A stretch of DNA of 64,000 bases from Tipula vernalis (lineage: Eukaryota; Arthropoda; Insecta; Diptera; Tipulidae): assembly GCA_958295665.1 (NCBI GenBank), contig OY282560.1:99859930-99923929 (forward strand). The letters are read 5' to 3'. The notes under the pieces are model-generated. The model was not told the DNA's origin and did not search any database. It worked only from the letters and a program-made list of their open reading frames with translations. Below, one piece after another: positions 1 to 13,209 of this stretch. The position numbers and the translations under genes are program-made. Positions within the stretch are counted from its first letter, which is position 1, and each line of letters opens with the position of its first letter.

Positions 1-1125
1 GGAGCACAATTGCAGATTTTCGTTTTTTTATTATGAATTTATGGTCTATAGTTCAGGTGATTTTCCATAAAATTGAATTTTCTAAGAAATGTGTAGAAAT
101 ATTCGAGCGATCTACTGATAGAGTCATCAATCAACCAAATCGGAACATAATTGCAGATTTTCGTTTTTTATTATGGTTTCATGGTCTATAGTTCAGGTGA
201 TTTTCCAAAAAAATCGAATTTTCTACGAAATGTGTAGAAATATTCGAGCGATCTAAATGCCCGTTGGCATGACAATTACAAGTCTCAGCACCTATTGATA
301 GAGGCATCAATCATCGAAATCGGAGCACAATTGCAGATTTTCGTTTTTTTATTATGATCTTATGGTCTTTATTTAGTTCAGGTGATTTTCCATAAAATTG
401 AATTTTCTACGAAATGTGTAGAAATATTCGAGCGATCTACTGATAGAGTCATCAATCAACCAAATCGGAACATAATTGCAGATTTTCGTCTTTTATTATG
501 GATTCATGGTCTATAGTTCAGGTGATTTTCCATAATATTGAATTTTCTACGAAATGTGTAGAAATATTCGAGCGATCTAAATGCCCGTTGGCATGACAAT
601 TACAGGTCTCAGCACCTATTGATAGAGGCATCAATCATCGAAATCGGAGCACAATTGCAGATTTTCGTTTTTTTATTATGAATTTATGGTCTTTAGTTCA
701 AGTGATTTTCCATAATATCGAATTTTCTACGAAATGTGTAGAAATATTCGAGCGATCTTAATGCCCGTTGGCATGACAATTACAGGTCTCAGCACCTATT
801 GATAGAGGCATCAATCATCGAAATCGGAGCACAATTGCAGATTTTCGTTTTTTTATTATGAATTTATGGTCTATAGTTCAGGTGATTTTCCATAAAATTG
901 AATTTTCTACGAAATGTGTAGAAATATTCGAGCGATCTACTTACAAAGTCATCAATCAACCAAATCGGAAAATAATTGCAAATTTTCGTTTTTTATTATG
1001 TATTCATGGTCTATATATAGTTCAGGTGATTTTCCATAAAATTGAATTTTCTACGAAATGTGTAGAAATATTCGAGCGATCTACTGATAGAGTCATCAAT
1101 CAACCAAATCGGAACATAATTGCAG

Positions 1126-1245
1126 ATATTCGTTTTTTATTATGGATTCATGGTCTATAGTTCAGGTGATTTACCATAAAATCGAATTTTCTACGAAATG
1201 TGTAGAAATAGTCAAGCGATCTAAATGCCGGTTGGCATGACAATT
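1126..1245 (+). repeat. Marked L variant (TTACC / TAGTCAAGCG / CCGG), copy 1 of 3
   Basis: This stretch joins an S end reading GCAGATATTCG to an L monomer with TTACCATAAAATCG, TAGTCAAGCG and ATGCCGGTTGG. The same linked set recurs near 4127-4245 and 4767-4885, at offsets of 3003 and then 640 bp. Related TTACC monomers occur near 19224, 22514 and 23114. The linked differences make it a tracer of segmental duplication inside region 1. Confidence 0.85.
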
Positions 1246-3262
1246 ACAGGTCTCAGCACCTATTGATAGAGGCATCAATCATCGAAATCGGAGCACAATT
1301 GCAGATTTTCGTTTTTTTATTATGAATTTATGGTCTATAGTTCAGGTGATTTTCCATAAAATTGAATTTTCTAAGAAATGTGTAGAAATATTCGAGCGAT
1401 CTACTGATAGAGTCATCAATCAACCAAATCGGAACATAATTGCAGATTTTCGTTTTTTATTATGGATTCATGGTCTATAGTTCAGGTGATTTTCCATAAT
1501 ATCGAATTTTCTACGAAATGTGTAGAAATATTCGAGCGATCTAAATGCCCGTTGGCATGACAATTACAGGTCTCAGCACCTATTGATAGAGGCATCAATC
1601 ATCGAAATCGGAGCACAATTGCAGATTTTCGTTTTTTTATTATGAATTTATGGTCTATAGTTCAGGTGGTTTTCCATAAAATTGAATTTTCTAAGAAATG
1701 TGTAGAAATATTCGAGCGATCTACTGATAGAGTCATCAATCAACCAAATCGGAACACAATTGCAGATTTTCGTTTTTTATTATGGATTCATGATCTATAA
1801 TTCAGGTGATTTTCCATAATATCGATTTTTCTATGAAATGTGTAGAAATATTCGATCGATCTAAATGCCCGTTATCATGACAATTACAGGTCTCAGCACC
1901 TATTGATAGAGGCATCAATCATCGAAATCGGAGCACAATTGCAGATTTTCGTTTTTTTATTATGAATTTATGGTCTATAGTTCAGGTGGTTTTCCATAAA
2001 ATTGAATTTTCTAAGAAATGTGTAGAAATATTCGAGCGATCTACTGATAGAGTCATCAATCAACCAAATCGGAACATAATTGCAGATTTTCGTTTTTTAT
2101 TATGGATTCATGGTCTATAGTTCAGGTGATTTTCCATAATATTGAATTTTCTACGAAATGTGTAGAAATATTCGAGCGATCTAAATGCCCGTTGGCATGA
2201 CAATTACAGGTCTCAGCACCTATTGATAGAGGCATCAATCATTGAAATCGGAGCACAATTGCAGATTTTCGTTTTTTTATTATGAATTTATGGTCTATAG
2301 TTCAGGTGGTTTTCCATAAAATTGAATTTTCTAAGAAATGTGTAGAAATATTCGAGCGATCTACTGATAGAGTCATCAATCAACCAAATCGGAACACAAT
2401 TGCAGATTTTCGTTTTTTATTATGGATTCATGATCTATAGTTCAGGTGATTTTCCATAATATCGAATTTTCTACGAAATGTGTAGAAATATTCGAGCGAT
2501 CTAAATGCCCGTTGGCATGACAATTACTGGTCTCAGCACCTATTGATAGAGGCATCAATCATCGAAATCGGAGCACAATTGCAGATTTTCGTTTTTTTAT
2601 TATGAATTTATGGTCTATAGTTCAGGTGGTTTTCCATAAAATTGAATTTTCTAAGAAATGTGTAGAAATATTCGAGCGATCTACTGATAGAGTCATCAAT
2701 CAACCAAATCGGAACATAATTGCAGATTTTCGTTTTTTATTATGGATTCATGGTCTATAGTTCAGGTGATTTTCCAAAAAAATCGAAATTTCTACGAAAT
2801 GTGTAGAAATATTCGAGCGATCTAAATGCCCGTTGGCATGACAATTACAGGTCTCAGCAACTATTGATAGAGGCATCAATCATCGAAATCGGAGCACAAT
2901 TGCAGATTTTCGTTTTTTTATTATGAATTTATGGTCTATAGTTCAGGTGGTTTTCCATAAAATTGAATTTTCTAAGAAATGTGTAGAAATATTCGAGCGA
3001 TCTACTGATAGAGTCATCAATCAACCAAATCGGAACACAATTGCAGATTTTCGTTTTTTATTATGGATTCATGATCTATAGTTCAGGTGATTTTCCAAAA
3101 AAATCGAATTTTCTACGAAATGTGTAGAAATATTCCAGCGATCTAAATGCCTGTTGGCATGACAATTACAGGTCTCAGCAACTATTGATAGAGGCATCAA
3201 TCATCGAAATCGGAGCACAATTGCAGATTTTCGTTTTTTTATTATGAATTTATGGTCTATAG

Positions 3263-3343
3263 TTCAGGTGATTTTCCATAAAATTGAATTTTCTAAGAAA
3301 TGTGTAGAAATATTCGAGCGATCTACTGATTCATGGTCTATAG
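3263..3343 (+). repeat. Truncated S monomer (81 bp), copy 1
   Basis: An S monomer that should be 140 bp jumps from CTACTGAT directly to TCATGGTCTATAG, losing 59 bp including the T-run. An identical junction lies at 7581-7661. The flanking variants (GCAACTATTG and ATTCCAGCG upstream) are shared too, so both copies come from one deletion followed by duplication at an offset of 4318 bp. Confidence 0.9.
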
Positions 3344-5544
3344 TTCAGGTGATTTTCCATAATATCGAATTTTCTACGAAATGTGTAGAAATATTCGAGC
3401 GATCTACTGATAGAGTCATCAATCAACCAAATCGGAACACAATTGCAGATTTTCGTTTTTTATTATGGATTCATGATCTATAATTCAGGTGATTTTCCAT
3501 AATATCGATTTTTCTATGAAATGTGTAGAAATATTCGATCGATCTAAATGCCCGTTATCATGACAATTACAGGTCTCAGCACCTATTGATAGAGGCATCA
3601 ATCATCGAAATCGGAGCACAATTGCAGATTTTCGTTTTTTTATTATGAATTTATGGTCTATAGTTCAGGTGATTTTCCATAAAATTGAATTTTCTACTAA
3701 ATGTGTAGAAATATTCGAGCGATCTAAATGCCCGTTGGCATGACAATTACAGGTCTCAGCACCTATTGATAGAGGCATCAATCATCGAAATCGGAGCACA
3801 ATTGCAGATTTTCGTTTTTTTATTATGAATTTATGGTCTATAGTTCTGGTGATTTTCCATAAAATTGAATTTTCTACTAAATGTGTAGAAATATTCGAGC
3901 GATCTAAATGCCCGTTGGCATGACAATTACAGGTCTCGGCACCTATTGATAGAGGCATCAATCATCGAAATCGGAGCACAATTGCAGATTTTCGTTTTTT
4001 TATTATGAATTTATGGTCTATAGTTCAGGTGATTTTCCATAAAATTGAATTTTCTACGAAATGTGTAGAAATATTCGAGCGATCTACTGATAGAGTCATC
4101 AATCAACCAAATCGGAACATAATTGCAGATATTCGTTTTTTATTATGGATTCATGGTCTATAGTTCAGGTGATTTACCATAAAATCGAATTTTCTACGAA
4201 ATGTGTAGAAATAGTCAAGCGATCTAAATGCCGGTTGGCATGACAATTACAGGTCTCAGCACCTATTGATAGAGGCATCAATCATCGAAATCGGAGCACA
4301 ATTGCAGATTTTCGTTTTTTTATTATGAATTTATGGTCTATAGTTCAGGTGATTTTCCATAAAATTGAATTTTCTAAGAAATGTGTAGAAATATTCGAGC
4401 GATCTACTGATAGAGTCATCAATCAACCAAATCGGAACATAATTGCAGATTTTCGTTTTTTATTATGGATTCATGGTCTATAGTTCAGGTGATTTTCCAT
4501 AATATCGAATTTTCTACGAAATGTGTAGAAATATTCGAGCGATCTAAATGCCCGTTGGCATGACAATTACAGGTCTCAGCACCTATTGATAGAGGCATCA
4601 ATCATCGAAATCGGAGCACAATTGCAGATTTTCGTTTTTTTATTATGAATTTATGGTCTATAGTTCAGGTGATTTTCCATAAAATTGAATTTTCTACGAA
4701 ATGTGTAGAAATATTCGAGCGATCTACTGATAGAGTCATCAATCAACCAAATCGGAACATAATTGCAGATATTCGTTTTTTATTATGGATTCATGGTCTA
4801 TAGTTCAGGTGATTTACCATAAAATCGAATTTTCTACGAAATGTGTAGAAATAGTCAAGCGATCTAAATGCCGGTTGGCATGACAATTACAGGTCTCAGC
4901 ACCTATTGATAGAGGCATCAATCATCGAAATCGGAGCACAATTGCAGATTATGGTTTTTTTATTATGAATTTATGGTCTATAGTTCAGGTGGTTTTCCAT
5001 AAAATTGAATTTTCTAAGAAATGTGTAGAAATATTCGAGCGATCTACTGATAGAGTCATCAATCAACCAAATCGGAACACAATTGCAGATTTTCGTTTTT
5101 TATTATGGATTCATGATCTATAGTTCAGGTGATTTTCCATAATATCGAATTTTCTACGAAATGTGTAGAAATATTCGAGCGATCTAAATGCCCGTTGGCA
5201 TGACAATTACAGGTCTCAGCACCTATTGATAGAGGCATCAATCATCGAAATCGGAGCACAATTGCAGATTTTCGTTTTTTTATTATGAATTTATGGTCTA
5301 TAGTTCAGGTGGTTTTCCATAAAATTGAATTTTCTAAGAAATGTGTAGAAATATTCGAGCGATCTACTGATAGAGTCATCAATCAACCAAATCGGAACAT
5401 AATTGCAGATTTTCGTTTTTTATTATGGATTCATGGTCTATAGTTCAGGTGATTTTCCAAAAAAATCGAAATTTCTACGAAATGTGTAGAAATATTCGAG
5501 CGATCTAAATGCCCGTTGGCATGACAATTACAGGTCTCAGCAAC

Positions 5545-6508
5545 TATTGATAGAGGCATCAATCATCGAAATCGGAGCACAATTGCAGATTTTCGTTTTT
5601 TTATTATGAATTTATGGTCTTTAGTTCAAGTGATTTTCCATAATATCGAATTTTCTACGAAATGTGTAGAAATATTCGAGCGATCTAAATGCCCGTTGGC
5701 ATGACAATTACAGGTTTCAGGACCTATTGATAGAAGCATCAATCATAGAAATCGGAGCACAATTGCAGATTTTCGTTTTTTTATTATGAGTTTATGGTCT
5801 ATAGTTCAGGTGATTTTCCATAAAATTGAATTTTCTAAGAAATGTGTAGAAATATTCGAGCGATCTACTGATAGAGTCATCAATCAACCAAATCGGAACA
5901 TAATTGCAGATTTTCGTTTTTTATTATGGATTCATGGTCAGTTCAGGTGATTTTCCATAATATCGAATTTTCTACGAAATGTGTAGAAATATTCGAGCGA
6001 TCTAAATGCCCGTTGGCATGACAATTACAGGAATCAGCACCTATTGATAGAGGCATCAATCATCGAAATCGGAGCACAATTGCAGATTTTCGTTTTTTTA
6101 TTATGAATTTATGGTCTATAGTTCAGGTGGTTTTCCATAAAATTGAATTTTCTAAGAAATGTGTAGAAATATTCGAGCGATCTACTGATAGAGTCATCAA
6201 TCAACCAAATCGGAACACAATTGCAGATTTTCGTTTTTTATTATGGATTCATGATCTATAGTTCAGGTGATTTTCCAAAAAAATCGAATTTTCTACGAAA
6301 TGTGTAGAAATATTCCAGCGATCTAAATGCCTGTTGGCATGACAATTACAGGTCTCAGCAACTATTGATAGAGGCATCAATCATCGAAATCGGAGCACAA
6401 TTGCAGATTTTCGTTTTTTTATTATGAATTTATGGTCTATAGTTCAGGTGATTTTCCATAAAATTGAATTTTCTAAGAAATGTGTAGAAATATTCGAGCG
6501 ATCTACTG
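5545..6508 (+). repeat. Higher-order repeat, 1138 bp offset, copy 1
   Basis: This block shares an ordered set of private variants with 6683-7646 at a constant offset of 1138 bp: GGTCTTTAGTTCAAG, CAGGTTTCAGGACC, ATCATAGAAATC, GAGTTTATGG, a shortened GGTCAGTTCAGG joint (5936 and 7074) and CAGGAATCAGC. The copies part where copy 2 enters the 81 bp truncated S monomer. Confidence 0.88.
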
Positions 6509-6682
6509 ATAGAGTCATCAATCAACCAAATCGGAACACAATTGCAGATTTTCGTTTTTTATTATGGATTCATGATCTATAATTCAGGTGATTTTCCATA
6601 ATATCGATTTTTCTATGAAATGTGTAGAAATATTCGATCGATCTAAATGCCCGTTATCATGACAATTACAGGTCTCAGCACC

Positions 6683-7646
6683 TATTGATAGAGGCATCAA
6701 TCATCGAAATCGGAGCACAATTGCAGATTTTCGTTTTTTTATTATGAATTTATGGTCTTTAGTTCAAGTGATTTTCCATAATATCGAATTTTCTACGAAA
6801 TGTGTAGAAATATTCGAGCGATCTAAATGCCCGTTGGCATGACAATTACAGGTTTCAGGACCTATTGATAGAAGCATCAATCATAGAAATCGGAGCACAA
6901 TTGCAGATTTTCGTTTTTTTATTATGAGTTTATGGTCTATAGTTCAGGTGATTTTCCATAAAATTGAATTTTCTAAGAAATGTGTAGAAATATTCGAGCG
7001 ATCTACTGATAGAGTCATCAATCAACCAAATCGGAACATAATTGCAGATTTTCGTTTTTTATTATGGATTCATGGTCAGTTCAGGTGATTTTCCATAATA
7101 TCGAATTTTCTACGAAATGTGTAGAAATATTCGAGCGATCTAAATGCCCGTTGGCATGACAATTACAGGAATCAGCACCTATTGATAGAGGCATCAATCA
7201 TCGAAATCGGAGCACAATTGCAGATTTTCGTTTTTTTATTATGAATTTATGGTCTATAGTTCAGGTGGTTTTCCATAAAATTGAATTTTCTAAGAAATGT
7301 GTAGAAATATTCGAGCGATCTACTGATAGAGTCATCAATCAACCAAATCGGAACACAATTGTAGATTTTCGTTTTTTATTATGGATTCATGATCTATAGT
7401 TCAGGTGATTTTCCAAAAAAATCGAATTTTCTACGAAATGTGTAGAAATATTCCAGCGATCTAAATGCCTGTTGGCATGACAATTACAGGTCTCAGCAAC
7501 TATTGATAGAGGCATCAATCATCGAAATCGGAGCACAATTGCAGATTTTCGTTTTTTTATTATGAATTTATGGTCTATAGTTCAGGTGATTTTCCATAAA
7601 ATTGAATTTTCTAAGAAATGTGTAGAAATATTCGAGCGATCTACTG
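6683..7646 (+). repeat. Higher-order repeat, 1138 bp offset, copy 2
   Basis: Second copy of the block described at 5545-6508. It carries the same private variants in the same order. I noted one clear difference, ATTGTAGATTTTCG near 7360 where copy 1 has ATTGCAG. The near-identity points to a recent duplication. Confidence 0.88.
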
Positions 7647-7661
7647 ATTCATGGTCTATAG
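7581..7661 (+). repeat. Truncated S monomer (81 bp), copy 2
   Basis: Same 59 bp deletion and same joint (CTACTGAT to TCATGGTC) as at 3263-3343. Downstream, this copy keeps a full L monomer and then S. Copy 1 switches inside its L monomer at GCGATCTA to an S tail, which removes exactly 180 bp (offset 4318 becomes 4498). Confidence 0.9.
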
Positions 7662-8460
7662 TTCAGGTGATTTTCCATAATATCGAATTTTCTACGAAAT
7701 GTGTAGAAATATTCGAGCGATCTAAATGCCCGTTGGCATGACAATTACAGGTCTCAGCACCTATTGATAGAGGCATCAATCATCGAAATCGGAGCACAAT
7801 TGCAGATTTTCGTTTTTTTATTATGAATTTATGGTCTATAGTTCAGGTGGTTTTCCATAAAATTGAATTTTCTAAGAAATGTGTAGAAATATTCGAGCGA
7901 TCTACTGATAGAGTCATCAATCAACCAAATCGGAACACAATTGCAGATTTTCGTTTTTTATTATGGATTCATGATCTATAATTCAGGTGATTTTCCATAA
8001 TATCGATTTTTCTATGAAATGTGTAGAAATATTCGATCGATCTAAATGCCCTTTATCATGACAATTACAGGTCTCAGCACCTATTGATAGAAGCATCAAT
8101 CATCGAAATCGGAGCACAATTGCAGATTTTCGTTTTTTTATTATGAATTTATGGTCTATAGTTCAGGTGATTTTCCATAAAATTGAATTTTTTACTAAAT
8201 GTGTAGAAATATTCGAGCGATCTAAATGCCCGTTGGCATGACAATTACAGGTCTCAGCACCTATTGATAGAGGCATCAATCATCGAAATCGGAGCACAAT
8301 TGCAGATTTTCGTTTTTTTATTATGAATTTATGGTCTATAGTTCTGGTGATTTTCCATAAAATTGAATTTTCTACTAAATGTGTAGAAATATTCGAGCGA
8401 TCTAAATGCCCGTTGGCATGACAATTACAGGTCTCAGCACCTATTGATAGAGGCATCAAT

Positions 8461-11400
8461 CATCGAAATCGGAGCACAATTGCAGATTTTCGTTTTTTTA
8501 TTATGAATTTATGGTCTATAGTTCAGGTGATTTTCCATAAAATTGAATTTTATAAGAAATGTGTAGAAATATTCGAGCGATCTACTGATAGAGTCATCAA
8601 TCAACCAAATCGGAACACAGCAGATTTACTTTTTTATTATGAATTCATGGTCTATAGTTCAGGTGATTTTCCATAATATCGAATTTTCTACGAAATGTGT
8701 AGAAATATTCGAGCGATCTAAATGCCCGTTGGCATGACAATTACAGGTCTCAGCACCTATTGATAGAGGCATCAATCATCAAAATCGGAGCACAATTGCA
8801 GATTTTCGTTTTTTTATTATGAATTTATGGTCTATAGTTCAGGTGATTTTCCATAAAATTGAATTTTCTAAGAAATGTGTAGAAATATTTGAGCGATCTA
8901 CTGATAGAGTCATCAATCAACCAAATCGGAACACAATTGCAGATTTTCGTTTTTTATTATGGATTCATGGTCTATAGTTCAGGTGATTTTCCACAATATC
9001 GAATTTTCTACGAAATGTGTAGAAATATTTTATCGATCTAAATGCCCGTTGGCATGACAATTACAGGTCTCAGCACCTATTGATAGAGGCATCAATCATC
9101 GAAATCGGAGCACAATTGCAGATTTTTGTTTTTTTATTATGAATTTATGGTCTATAATTCAGGTGATTTTCCATAATATCGAATTTTCTACGAAATGTGT
9201 AGAAATATTCGAGCGATCTAAATGCCTGTTGGCATGACAATTACAGGTCTCAGCACCTATTGATAGAGGCATCAATCATCGAAATCGGAGCACAATTGCA
9301 GATTTTCGTTTTTTTATTATGAATTTATGGTCTATAGTTCAGGTGATTTTTCATAAAATTGAATTTTCTAAGAAATGTGTAGAAATATTCGAGCGATCTA
9401 CTGATAGAGTCATCAATCCATAAAATTGAATTTTCTAAGAAATGTGTAGAAATATTCGAGCGATCTATGCATCAATCATCGAAATCGGAGCACAATTGCA
9501 GATTTTCGTTTTTTTATTATGAATTTATGGTCTATAATTCAGGTGATTTTCCATAATATCGAATTTTCTACTAAATGTGTAGAAATATTCGAGCGATCTA
9601 AATGCCCGTTGGCATGACAATTACAGGTCTCAGCACCTATTGATAGAGGCATCAATCATCGAAATCGGAGCACAATTGCAGATTTTCGTTTTTTTATTAT
9701 GAATTTATGGTCTATAGTTCAGGTGATTTTCCATAAAATTGAATTTTCTAAGAAATGTGTAGAAATATTCGAGCGATCTACTGATAGAGTCATCAATCAA
9801 CCAAATCGGAACACAATTGCAGATTTTCGTTTTTTATTATGGATTCATGGTCTATAGTTCAGGTGATTTTCCATAATATCGAATTTTCTACGAAATGTGT
9901 AGAAATATTCGAGCGATCTAAATGCCCGTTGGCATGACAATTACAGGTCTCAGCACCTATTGATAGAGGCATCAATCATCGAAATCGGAGCACAATTGCA
10001 GATTTTCGTTTTTTTATTATGAATTTATGGTCTATAGTTCAGGTGATTTTTCATAATATTGAATTTTCTAAGAAATGTGTAGAAATATTCGAGCGATCTA
10101 CTGATAGAGTCATCAATCAACCAAATCGGAACATAATTGCAGATTTTCGTTTTTTATTATTGATTCATGGTCTATAGTTCAGGTGATTTTCCACAATATC
10201 GAATTTTCTACGAAATGTGTAGAAATATTCGATCGATCTAAATGCCCGTTGGCATGACAATTACAGGTCTCAGCACCTATTGATAGAGGCATCAATCATC
10301 GAAATCGGAGCACAATTGCAGATTTTCGTTTTTTATTATCGATTCATGGTCTATAGTTCAGGTGATTTTCCATAATATCGAATTTTCTACGAAATGTGTA
10401 GAAATATTCGAGCGATCTATATGCCCGTTGGCATGACAATTACATGGCTCAGCACCTATTGATAGAGGCATCAATCATCGAAATCGGAGCACAATTGCAG
10501 ATTTTCGTTTTTTTATTATGAATTCATGGTCTATAGTTCAGGTGATTTTCTATAAAATTGAATTTTCTAAGAAATGTGTAGAAATATTCGAGCGATCTAC
10601 TGATAGAGTCATCAATTAACCAAATCGGAACATAATTGCAGATTTTCGTTTTATATTATGGATTTATTGTCTATAGTTCAGGTGATTTTCCATAAAATTG
10701 AATTTTCTAAGAAATGTGTAGAAATATTCGAGCGATCTATGCATCAATCATCGAAATCGGAGCACAATTGCAGATTTTCGTTTTTTTATTATGAATTTAT
10801 GGTCTATAATTCAGGTGATTTTCCATAATATCGAATTTTCTACTAAATGTGTAGAAATATTCGAGCGATCTAAATGCCCGTTGGCATGACAATTACAGGT
10901 CGCAGCACCTATTGATAGAGGCATCAATCATCGAAATCGGAGCACAATTGCAGATTTTCGTTTTTTTATTATGAATTTATGGTCTATAGTTCAGGTGATT
11001 TTCCATAAAATTGAATTTTATAAGAAATGTGTAGAAATATTCGAGCGATCTACTGATAGAGTCATCAATCAACCAAATCGGAACACAATTGCAGATATTC
11101 GTTTTTTATTATGGATTCATGGTCTATAGTTCAGGTGATTTTCCATAAAATTGAATTTTATAAGAAATGTGTAGAAATTTTCGAGCGATCTACTGATAGA
11201 GTCATCAATCAACCAAATCGGAACATAATTGCAGATTTTCGTTTTTTATTATGGATTCATGGTCTATAGTTCAGGTGATTTTCCATAATATCGAATTTTC
11301 TACGAAATGTGTAGAAATATTCTATCGATCTAAATGCCCGTTGGCATGACAATTACAGGTCTCAGCACCTATTGATGGAAGCATCAATCATCGAAATTGG

Positions 11401-11930
11401 AGCACAATTGCAGATTTTCGTTTTTTATTATGGATTCATGGTCTATAGTTCAGGTGATTTTCCACAATATCGAATTTTCTACGAAATGTTTAGAAATATT
11501 CGATCGATCTAAATGCCCGTTGGCATGACAATTACAATTCTCAGCACCTATTGATGGAGGCATCAATCATCGAAATCGGAGCACAATTGCAGATTTTCGT
11601 TTTTTATTATGGATTCATGGTCTATAGTTCAGGTGATTTTCCATAATATCGAATTTTCTACTAAATGTGTAGAGATATTCGAGCGATCTAAATGCCCGTT
11701 GGCATGACAATTGCAAGTCTCAGCACCTATTGATAGAGGCATCAGTCATCGAAATCGGAGCACAATTGCAGATTTTCGTTTTTTTATTATGAATTTATGG
11801 TCTATAGTTCAGGTGATTTTCCATAAAATTGAATTTTATAAGAAATGTGTAGAAATATTCGAGCAATCTAATACTACTGATAGAGTCATCAATCAACCAA
11901 ATCGGAACATAATTGCAGATTTTCGTTTTT
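8461..11930 (+). repeat. Region 2: rearranged S/L dimers
   Basis: S and L monomers continue but with more irregular joints than in region 1. Examples are a composite monomer at 9338-9537, GCGATCTATGCATCAATC joints near 9470 and 10735 that skip the 39 bp block and flanks, an L monomer with the D-end at 10320-10340, and several S monomers with TTTATAAG. L monomers here often carry CTACTAAATG or ATTCGATCGATC. Two consecutive S monomers occur near 11000-11250. No gene or inserted element is visible. Confidence 0.88.
9338..9537 (+). repeat. Composite 200 bp monomer formed by two deletion joints
   Basis: The distance between successive TTCAGGTGA starts is 200 bp. The S monomer stops at GTCATCAATC and continues at CATAAAATTG of another head. 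That part then runs GCGATCTA straight into TGCATCAATC. A related second joint appears again near 10735, suggesting copying of the rearranged unit. Confidence 0.8.
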
Positions 11931-13209
11931 TATTAAGGATTCATGGTCTATAGTTCAGGTGATTTTCCATAATATCGAATTTTCTTCGAAATGTGTAGAA
12001 ATATTCGAGCGATCTAAATGCTCGTTGGCATGACTATTACAGGTCTCAGCACCTATTGATAGAGGCATCAATCATCGAAATCGGAGCACAATTGCAGATT
12101 TTCGTTTTTTTATTATGAACTTATGGTCTATAGTTCAGGTGATTTTCCATAAAATTGAATTTTCTAAGAAATGTGTAGAAATATTCGAGCGATCTACTGA
12201 TAGACTCATCAATCAACCAAATCGGAACACAATTGCAGATTTTCGTTTTTTATTATGGATTCATGGTCTATAGTTCAGGTGATTTTCCATAATATCGAAT
12301 TTTCTACGAAATGTGTAGAAATATTCGAGCGATCTAACTGCCCGTTGGCATGACAATTACAGGTGTCAGCACCTATTGATAGAGGCATCAATCATCGAAA
12401 TCGGAGCACAATTGCAGATTTTCGTTTTTTTATTATGAATTTATGGTCTATAGTTCAGGTGATTTTCCATAAAATTGAATTTTCTAAGAAATGTGTAGAA
12501 ATATTCGAGCGATCTACTGATAGAGTCATCAATCAACCAAATCGGAACATAATTGCAGATTTTCGTTTTTTATTATGGATTCATGGTCTATAGTTCAGGT
12601 GATTTTCCATAATATCGAATTTTCTACGAAATGTGTAGAAATATTCGAGCGATCTAACTGCCCGTTGGCATGACCATTACAGGTCTCAGCACCTATTGAT
12701 AGAGGCATCAATCATCGAAATCGGAGCACAATTGCAGATTTTCGTATTATGAATTTATGGCCCATATTTCAGGTGATTTTCCATAAAATTGAATTTTCTA
12801 AGAGTGTAGAAATATTCGAGCGATCTACTGATAGAGTCATCAATCAACCAAATCGGAACATAATTGCAGATTTTCGTTTTTTATTATGGATTCATGATCT
12901 ATACCTATATAGTTCAGGTGATTTTCCATAAAATCGAATTTTCTGCGAAATGTGTAGAAATATTCGAGCGATTTAAATGCCCGTTGGCATGACAATTACA
13001 GGTCTCAGCACCTATTGATAGAGGCATCAATCATCGAAATCGGAGCACAATTGCAGATTTTTGTTTTTTTATTATGAATTTATGGTCTATAGTTCAGGTG
13101 ATTTTCCATAAAATTGAATTTTATAAGAAATGTGTAGAAATATTCGAGCGATCTACTGATAGAGTCATCAATCAACCAAATCGGAACATAATTGCAGATT
13201 TTCGTTTTT
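11931..13209 (+). repeat. 1279 bp higher-order repeat, copy 1
   Basis: Unit of eight monomers (four S+L dimers) anchored on the private variant TATTAAGGATTC at 11931. It includes TTCTTCGAAATG, GAACTTATGG, GATAGACTCATC, ATCTAACTGCC, CAGGTGTCAGC, a joint TTCGTATTATG lacking the T-run, GGCCCATATTTCAGG, CTAAGAGTGTAG (five bases lost) and GATCTATACCTATATAG. All recur in copy 2 exactly 1279 bp later. Upstream similarity extends into the preceding S monomer, which in copy 1 has six extra bases near 11872. Confidence 0.94.

Larger units (their letters stand above)
1..8460 (+). repeat. Region 1: S+L dimeric satellite, 320 bp period
   Basis: Short (140 bp) and long (180 bp) monomers mostly alternate, giving a 320 bp period (compare 1321 with 1641, 1961 and 2281). 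S monomers have the head ATAAAATTG and CTAAGAAATG, lack the 39 bp block, read CTGATAGAGTCATCAATCAAC and end in the 6-T GGATTCA variant. L monomers have the head ATAATATCG and CTACGAAATG, carry the 39 bp block and end in the 7-T GAATTTA variant. Many S monomers carry GGTGGTTTT instead of GGTGATTTT. Near 3660-4010 and 8160-8500 consecutive L monomers break the alternation. Marked variants recur (CGATTTTTCTATG with GTTATCATG near 1823, 3503, 6602 and 8005), showing larger duplications. No gene is seen. Confidence 0.93.
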
